Positions 51,886 through 56,140 of a stretch of DNA of 56,140 nucleotides are shown here, piece after piece (position 1 is the stretch's first letter; every line of letters begins with the position of its first letter). This DNA comes from Fimenecus sp045613685 (lineage in GTDB: Bacteria > Bacillota > Clostridia > Oscillospirales > Acutalibacteraceae): assembly GCA_045613685.1 (NCBI GenBank), contig JAZLBL010000035.1, positions 1 to 56,140 on the forward strand, read 5' to 3'. The translations under genes were made by a program, and so were the position numbers. The notes under the pieces were generated by a model. The model had not been told where the DNA came from. It ran no database searches and was given only the letters and a program-made list of their open reading frames with translations.

Positions 51886-51896
51886 TAAAAGAAAAC

Positions 51897-51923
51897 AGGA
51901 CGCTGTGGTCAGCGTCCCGTACA
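51897..51923. repeat. interspersed hairpin element, copy 3, likely terminator of upp
   Basis: GGACGCTG TGGT CAGCGTCC then CGTACATT. On the minus strand it is followed by TGTTTTCTTTT, so it can end upp transcription. Same plan as 42750 and 25931. Confidence 0.65.
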
Positions 51924-51942
51924 TTTCATGTTTATTTGATTT

Positions 51943-52572
51943 TTATTTTGTACCAAAAATTCTGTCGCCTGCGTCGCCAAGACCTGGAACAATATATTTA
52001 TGCTCGTTGAGTTTTTCGTCGAGTGCTGCACAGTAAACATCAACATCAGGATGAGCCTTTGTAAGTGTTTCAAGTCCTTCAGGAGCTGCGATAATGCCCA
52101 TAAATTTAATTGATTTTGGGTTGTATGTTTTAATCTGGTTGATGGCGTCAACTGCTGAGCCACCAGTTGCGAGCATTGGGTCAAGAACGATTACTTCACG
52201 TTCTTCAATGTCTGATGGTAATTTGCAGTAATATGGTACTGGCATAGCTGTTTCTTCGTCTCTGTACATACCGATATGACCAACTTTTGCAGATGGAACA
52301 AGTGAAAGAACACCGTCAAGCATGCCTGTTCCTGCTCTAAGAATTGGAACAAATGCAAGAGTTTTGCCTGAAATCATTTTTGCCATTGTTTTTTGAATTG
52401 GTGTTTCAATTTCTACATCTTCAAGTGGAAGGTCGCGAGTTGCTTCATAGCACATAAGTGCTGCAATTTCAGAAACAAGTGTTCTAAAATCTTTTGAGCC
52501 TGTGTTTTTATCTCTTAAAAGAGCGAGTTTATGTTGAATAAGTGGATGATTTGTAATTGTAACGTTTGCCAT
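51943..52572 (-). CDS. upp: uracil phosphoribosyltransferase
   Basis: 209 residues, the exact family length. MANVTITNHPLIQHKL, LAFVPILRAGTGMLDG, VIVLDPMLATGGSAVDAI (PRPP site), and the C-terminal YIVPGLGDAGDRIFGT are diagnostic. It makes UMP from uracil and PRPP. The ATG at 52572 has GGGGG upstream. Next to rpiB, a common pairing. Confidence 0.97.
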   Translation of the reverse strand: MANVTITNHPLIQHKLALLRDKNTGSKDFRTLVSEIAALMCYEATRDLPLEDVEIETPIQKTMAKMISGKTLAFVPILRAGTGMLDGVLSLVPSAKVGHIGMYRDEETAMPVPYYCKLPSDIEEREVIVLDPMLATGGSAVDAINQIKTYNPKSIKFMGIIAAPEGLETLTKAHPDVDVYCAALDEKLNEHKYIVPGLGDAGDRIFGTK

Positions 52573-52640
52573 TTCTTTTTCCCCCGTATTTATATTCCTT
52601 AAAAACATTATATACCCTATTTTTACAATTTACAAGGTAT

Positions 52641-53078
52641 TTATGAATTTTCTATCTCCATAATCTGGTCAATTCTACGCTGATGACGACCACCCTCGAA
52701 TTCTGTTTCAAGGAAAATATCAACGAGTTCAAGTGCCAAGCCAACACCAACAACACGGCCACCCATACAAAGAGCGTTTGCATCATTATGCATTCTTGTG
52801 AGCTTTGCACTGAAATAGTCTGAACAGCAAGCAGCACGAATACCTTTAACTTTATTAGCTGCCATTGAAATACCGATACCTGTGCCACAGCAAAGAATTG
52901 CTTTATCGCACTCACCACTTGTTACCTTTTCGCAAGTTGCTTTTGCGATTGGTGCGTAATCGATTGATTCTGCACTATATGTGCCACAATCAACATATGC
53001 TACACCTTTTTCATCAAGATGTTTTTTTATTGCTTCTTTTAATTCAAAACCGCCGTGGTCTGCGCCTAATGCTATCAT
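52641..53078 (-). CDS. rpiB: ribose-5-phosphate isomerase B
   Basis: 145 residues of the RpiB/LacAB fold: ALGADHGGFELKEAIKKHL, CCGTGIGISMAANKVKGIRA, with the catalytic Cys in CGTG. It interconverts ribose 5-phosphate and ribulose 5-phosphate, feeding PRPP for upp and linking to the transketolase genes. Follows tsaB by 12 nt. Confidence 0.96.
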   Translation of the reverse strand: MIALGADHGGFELKEAIKKHLDEKGVAYVDCGTYSAESIDYAPIAKATCEKVTSGECDKAILCCGTGIGISMAANKVKGIRAACCSDYFSAKLTRMHNDANALCMGGRVVGVGLALELVDIFLETEFEGGRHQRRIDQIMEIENS

Positions 53079-53090
53079 TTTATATTCTCC

Positions 53091-53786
53091 TTATTTTAAA
53101 TTATTTTTATTATTAAGTTCTCTTTCTGCTTGAGGTACTCTCAGATAAAAAGGAACAAGTTTTTCTGAATCTATAAGTTCTTCGTTATTTTTTACTTTTT
53201 CTTCTGCAAGTCTGCAAATAGATGAAGCATGAACATAACGGATATTCTCATCTGCTAATTGTGAATTTGGTAAAATACCACAGAGTTTATTATAACACAA
53301 CTCTGCACCATCACCAATAAAAACAATTGGTTTGTTATATTTTTTTAATTCTTCGCCTAACTCATCAATAAGTATTGCTTTATCTTCACAAATACGCTTG
53401 CCACCATCAAAAATCGCAGTATAAACCTGATTACAACGTGCATCCATAACTGCACAAGCAATTACATCTTTATTTTTAAGTGGCTCTGCGATTGCTTCGA
53501 GAGTTGAAACCGCAAAGCAATCTTTATTCAATGCATCTGCCATACCCTTAACTGACGCAATACCAATTCGCACACCAGTAAACGAGCCCGGACCATTTGT
53601 AATTGCAAACAAATCAACATCTTTGATATTTTTATTACTATCTACCAATGTTTTTTCAACCATAGGCATTAAAGTCTGACTATGTGTAAGACCGTTGTTT
53701 ATAAAATTTTCTGCTAAAATAACGCCATTTTCACTTATTGCTACTGACGCTGTTACAGATGTTGAATCAAGTGATAAAATAATCAT
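53091..53786 (-). CDS. tsaB: tRNA threonylcarbamoyladenosine biosynthesis protein TsaB
   Basis: 231 residues, an ASKHA-fold partner of TsaD: IILSLDSTSVTASVAI, LTHSQTLMPMVE, and the signature ITNGPGSFTGVRIGIASVKG. It lacks its own catalysis and scaffolds TsaD/TsaE in t6A37 synthesis. ATG/TGA overlap of 4 nt with tsaE. TsaD and rimI are not visible in the window. Confidence 0.96.
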   Translation of the reverse strand: MIILSLDSTSVTASVAISENGVILAENFINNGLTHSQTLMPMVEKTLVDSNKNIKDVDLFAITNGPGSFTGVRIGIASVKGMADALNKDCFAVSTLEAIAEPLKNKDVIACAVMDARCNQVYTAIFDGGKRICEDKAILIDELGEELKKYNKPIVFIGDGAELCYNKLCGILPNSQLADENIRYVHASSICRLAEEKVKNNEELIDSEKLVPFYLRVPQAERELNNKNNLK

Positions 53787-54211
53787 ATCTGCACTCCCCC
53801 GTCAATAGTAATAATACGTTGATTATCGTGCTCACCGCGTTCAATATTAACTCTTATGGTGTTTTCAGGGAGTGCATTCTCAATGTTTTCGCTCCACTCA
53901 ACAGCGAGAATTCCACCTGCTTCATAGAAATCAAAAAATCCACTTGCATATAAATCATCCCAAGTTTCAACACGATACATATCAAAATGATAGAGCGGTG
54001 GATTACCACCATAATCGTTTACAATAGCAAAAGTCGGACTACTGACTTCTTCTTTTACACAAAGAGCTTTGGCAAGTCCACGGGTAAAAGCAGTTTTACC
54101 CATACCAAGACCACCGAAAAATGCAACAACAGTTCCACCTTTCAGTAAAAGCCCAAGTTTTTTGCCTAATTCAGTTGTTTCTTCTGCACTATTTGTAATA
54201 AACCTTTGCAT
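53783..54211 (-). CDS. tsaE: tRNA threonylcarbamoyladenosine biosynthesis ATPase TsaE
   Basis: 142 residues. The P-loop is FFGGLGMGKTAFTRGLAK, then SSPTFAIVNDY, HFDMYRV and VEWSENIENALP. It is the ATPase that recharges the TsaBD complex. First gene of the tsaE-tsaB-rpiB-upp run. Confidence 0.96.
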   Translation of the reverse strand: MQRFITNSAEETTELGKKLGLLLKGGTVVAFFGGLGMGKTAFTRGLAKALCVKEEVSSPTFAIVNDYGGNPPLYHFDMYRVETWDDLYASGFFDFYEAGGILAVEWSENIENALPENTIRVNIERGEHDNQRIITIDGGVQI

Positions 54212-54350
54212 AATTCCACCATAAGTAACTTTATCTTTAATATTTTACCACAGATTTTCATATTAGTAAATTGAAAATTATATATTTTTTGTTGTTTATT
54301 TATTTTGTACAACATATTTAATAATAAAGAGAAAAAATTGAACGCTTATT

Positions 54351-54416
54351 GACTGAAAAGTTGCATTTTTTAGTGATTTTGTAGTATTAAATATGAAAAA
54401 ATGCAAGTTTTTAGTC
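54351..54416. promoter_or_regulatory. large inverted repeat upstream of gdhA
   Basis: Arms 54351-54371 and 54396-54416 match at 19 of 21 positions; the inner TTGCATTTTTT/AAAAAATGCAA is perfect. The 24-bp centre is AT-rich. It lies 122 bp before the gdhA start, in a 327-bp gene-free gap, with -35/-10-like hexamers TTGCAT and TATTAA inside it. It looks like an operator or a foldable leader. The rest of the gap is AT-rich with no other gene seen. Confidence 0.55.
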
Positions 54417-54479
54417 AACATTTGTCATTTTTAACAAATTAAAGTGTTAAAACAATGTATATTTTTTCTATTTTTTGAA

Positions 54480-54509
54480 TTGAAAAATATATGTGTAATA
54501 TGTTATTAT
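54480..54509 (+). promoter_or_regulatory. possible gdhA promoter
   Basis: TTGAAA (54480-54485), 18-nt spacer, TATTAT (54504-54509), 30 nt before the gdhA ATG. Another weaker set lies within the inverted repeat, so the true start is uncertain. Confidence 0.4.
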
Positions 54510-54538
54510 TTTTGCATATTTATAAGGGGGTCCTTAAA

Positions 54539-55885
54539 ATGAATCAGTATATCGAAAGAGTTATTGCTGACGTTAAAAAGCGTGACGGCGATAAAGCAGA
54601 ATTTATTCAATGTGTAAACGAAGTTTATGACTCACTTGAAAGAGTTGTTGATGCACACCCTGAATATGAAAAATTTGACATCCTTGGTCGTATGGCAGAG
54701 CCAGACAGACTTATCACATTCCGTGTTTCTTGGGTTGATGACAATGGTCAAACTCAGGTTAACCGTGGTTTCCGTGTTCAGTTCAACTCTGCAATCGGTC
54801 CTTATAAAGGTGGTCTTCGTTTCCACCCAAGTGTAAATACAAGTATCGTATATTTCTTAGGCTTTGAACAGACATTCAAAAATGCTCTCACAGGTCTTCC
54901 TATGGGTGGTGCAAAGGGTGGTTCAGACTTTAATCCTGTTGGTAAGAGTGATGCAGAAATCATGAGATTCTGTCAGGCATTTATGACAGAACTTGCTCGT
55001 CATATTGGTGACCACCTCGACGTTCCTGCTGGTGATATCGGTGTTAGTGGTAAAGAAATCGGTTATCTCTTCGGTCAATACAAGAGAATCAAGGGTAGAT
55101 TTGAAAATGGTGTTCTTACTGGTAAAGGTCTTACATACGGTGGTTCACTTATTCGTCCTGAAGCTACAGGTTATGGTGCTATCTATTATACAAACGAAGT
55201 TCTTGCTCATGATGGTGAAGATATCAAAGGTAAGACATTCGCAGTTTCAGGTTTTGGTAACGTTGCTTGGGGCGCAATCAAAAAGATTGCTGAACTCGGT
55301 GGTATCCCATTAACTCTTAGTGGCCCTGACGGATATGTTTACGACAAAGATGGTATTGTAACAGAAGAAAAAATCAACTATCTTCTTGAAATGAGAGCAT
55401 CAGGTAGAGATAAAGCTCAGGATTATGCAGATAAGTTCGGTGCAGAATTCTTCCCTGGTCAAAAACCATGGGGCGTGAAAGTTGACGTTGCTCTTCCATG
55501 TGCTACTCAGAACGAAATCACTCTTGAAGAAGCAAAGAAAATTGTTGCAAATGGCACAAAATACTACATTGAAGTTGCTAATATGCCAACAACTGCAGAA
55601 GCTGTTGCTTATTTCATTGAAAATGGTGTAACAGTTGCTCCATCAAAAGCGGTTAATGCTGGTGGCGTTTGCGTTTCTGGTCTTGAAATGAGCCAGAATA
55701 GCCAAAGACTTGCTTGGACTGCTGAAAAGGTTGACGAATTACTTAAACGTGCAATGAAGAATATCTATGATATTTCAGTTGACGCTGCTGCTCGTTATGG
55801 CATGGGCTATGACCTTATCGCTGGTGCAAACATTGCAGGTTTTGAAAAAGTTGCAGAAGCAATGATGGCACAAGGTGTGTATTAA
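54539..55885 (+). CDS. gdhA: glutamate dehydrogenase, hexameric NADP-type
   Basis: 448 residues, the usual length of hexameric GDH I. PYKGGLRFHPSVN (substrate Lys), LPMGGAKGGSDFNP (catalytic Lys) and the Rossmann FAVSGFGNVAWGA are seen; the C-terminus ends with GANIAGFEKVAEAM. It aminates 2-oxoglutarate with NH4+ and NAD(P)H; family length and sequence favour NADPH. The ATG at 54539 has AAGGGGG upstream; the longer frame from 54491 is not supported. Monocistronic. Confidence 0.96.
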   Translation: MNQYIERVIADVKKRDGDKAEFIQCVNEVYDSLERVVDAHPEYEKFDILGRMAEPDRLITFRVSWVDDNGQTQVNRGFRVQFNSAIGPYKGGLRFHPSVNTSIVYFLGFEQTFKNALTGLPMGGAKGGSDFNPVGKSDAEIMRFCQAFMTELARHIGDHLDVPAGDIGVSGKEIGYLFGQYKRIKGRFENGVLTGKGLTYGGSLIRPEATGYGAIYYTNEVLAHDGEDIKGKTFAVSGFGNVAWGAIKKIAELGGIPLTLSGPDGYVYDKDGIVTEEKINYLLEMRASGRDKAQDYADKFGAEFFPGQKPWGVKVDVALPCATQNEITLEEAKKIVANGTKYYIEVANMPTTAEAVAYFIENGVTVAPSKAVNAGGVCVSGLEMSQNSQRLAWTAEKVDELLKRAMKNIYDISVDAAARYGMGYDLIAGANIAGFEKVAEAMMAQGVY

Positions 55886-55912
55886 TAATTACATATTAAA
55901 CACTATAAAGAA

Positions 55913-55946
55913 AACCCTCGTACAATTAAGTACGGGGGTTAATTTT
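55913..55946 (+). terminator. terminator of gdhA
   Basis: AACCCTCGTAC/GTACGGGGGTT stem (one T-G wobble), 6-nt loop, then AATTTT. Confidence 0.78.
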
Positions 55947-55964
55947 ATAATATTATATATAAAG

Positions 55965-55991
55965 AAAAAAGACCTTCGATTGAAGGTCTTT
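55965..55991 (-). terminator. terminator of the rRNA operon
   Basis: On the minus strand, perfect AAAGACCTTC/GAAGGTCTTT stem, 4-nt loop, T-run TTTTTTC. It lies about 75 nt after the 23S 3' end; the stretch 55992-56064 is trailer sequence with no 5S gene. Confidence 0.85.
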
Positions 55992-56064
55992 GATTATGTA
56001 CCCTGAAAACTGAACAAAGGTCTGTGATGTCTGAGAAATTGTACATATTAGAGACCAAGAATAA

Positions 56065-56140
56065 TGGTCAAGCCCTCGACCTATTAGTACTGGCAAGCTA
56101 AACACGTCACCGTGCGTACACCTCCAGCCTATCAACCATG
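56065..56140 (-). rRNA. 23S ribosomal RNA, 3' end (cut by window edge)
   Basis: The minus strand reads GGTTGATAGGCTGGAGGTGT, then CCAGTACTAATAGGTCGAGG and GCTTGACC, the well-known conserved 3' terminus of bacterial 23S rRNA. The 3' boundary is estimated by analogy (within a few nt of 56065). Transcription runs leftward out of the operon. Confidence 0.93.

Noticed and set aside
1..56140. Prophage, plasmid or defence island
   Set aside because: No integrase, capsid, replication or defence genes were found; nearly all genes are housekeeping or metabolic.

Overview
The window is a piece of a low-GC Gram-positive chromosome, most likely an anaerobic, spore-forming member of the Clostridia (Oscillospirales/Ruminococcaceae-like). 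This is inferred from AT-rich coding, strong Shine-Dalgarno (SD) sites, sporulation genes (spoIIR, bofA), SepF/DivIVA, a Na+-pumping decarboxylase, acetate kinase, a Clostridia-type NuoEF flavin module and M28, GH20 and SCP2 genes. No phage, plasmid, CRISPR or insertion sequence was seen. Most genes lie on the minus strand, as does the 23S rRNA whose 3' end enters at the right edge, so replication probably runs right to left here.

Layout. 1-7879: the start of tmcAL diverges from ackA. Then, on the minus strand, come a Na/Pi symporter-PhoU fusion, a GH20 hexosaminidase coupled to a glycerophosphodiesterase, spoIIR, a structured RNA read as 6S RNA, a DUF1292 protein, a propeller-like unknown and a Cys-rich miniprotein. 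7970-14428: bofA, a TRIC channel, an XRE regulator with a palindromic leader, two small membrane genes, a split TauE/SafE exporter and an anchored GH-A-like enzyme with CBM-like modules. 14519-18252: a four-gene Na+-pumping oxaloacetate decarboxylase operon whose gamma subunit carries its C-terminal module three times. 18308-25844: sfsA, a frameshifted GPH sugar symporter, a membrane-embedded M28 peptidase, tRNA-Leu(CAA), and the operon metF-DUF5685-J-like-membrane protein-radC. 25960-30830: an NADH-linked multi-cluster flavoprotein complex (NuoE, NuoF, and a GltD/NuoG-like fusion) with no hydrogenase or formate dehydrogenase catalytic domain. 30979-31665: a PHP phosphoesterase.

31691-48358 is a long minus-strand cell-maintenance block. 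In transcription order it holds: alpha/beta hydrolase, miaB, a ylbF/ricA-like gene, mutS, a TPR-like protein, mutL, miaA, a HlyD-like adaptor, yggS, sepF, divIVA, lspA, rluD, a HAD phosphatase and a two-subunit transketolase. The miaB-ricA-mutS-mutL order matches Bacillus subtilis, but mutS is bracketed by two related double-hairpin repeats and an extra gene sits between mutS and mutL. 48600-56140: SCP2 protein, Gfo/Idh/MocA oxidoreductase, a DEDDh exonuclease-BRCT protein, upp, rpiB, tsaB, tsaE, gdhA behind a large inverted repeat, and the 23S rRNA end with no 5S gene directly after it.

Working together: the Oad pump, the NuoEF-type complex, acetate kinase and glutamate dehydrogenase fit a fermenter that balances NAD(P)H and ferredoxin and builds a Na+ gradient. 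Many sigma-A-type promoters with 17-nt spacing could be read directly. The best candidates for new biology are the catalytic-subunit-less NuoEF/GltD complex, the triplicated OadG module, and the DUF5685/HPD-less J-protein operon.
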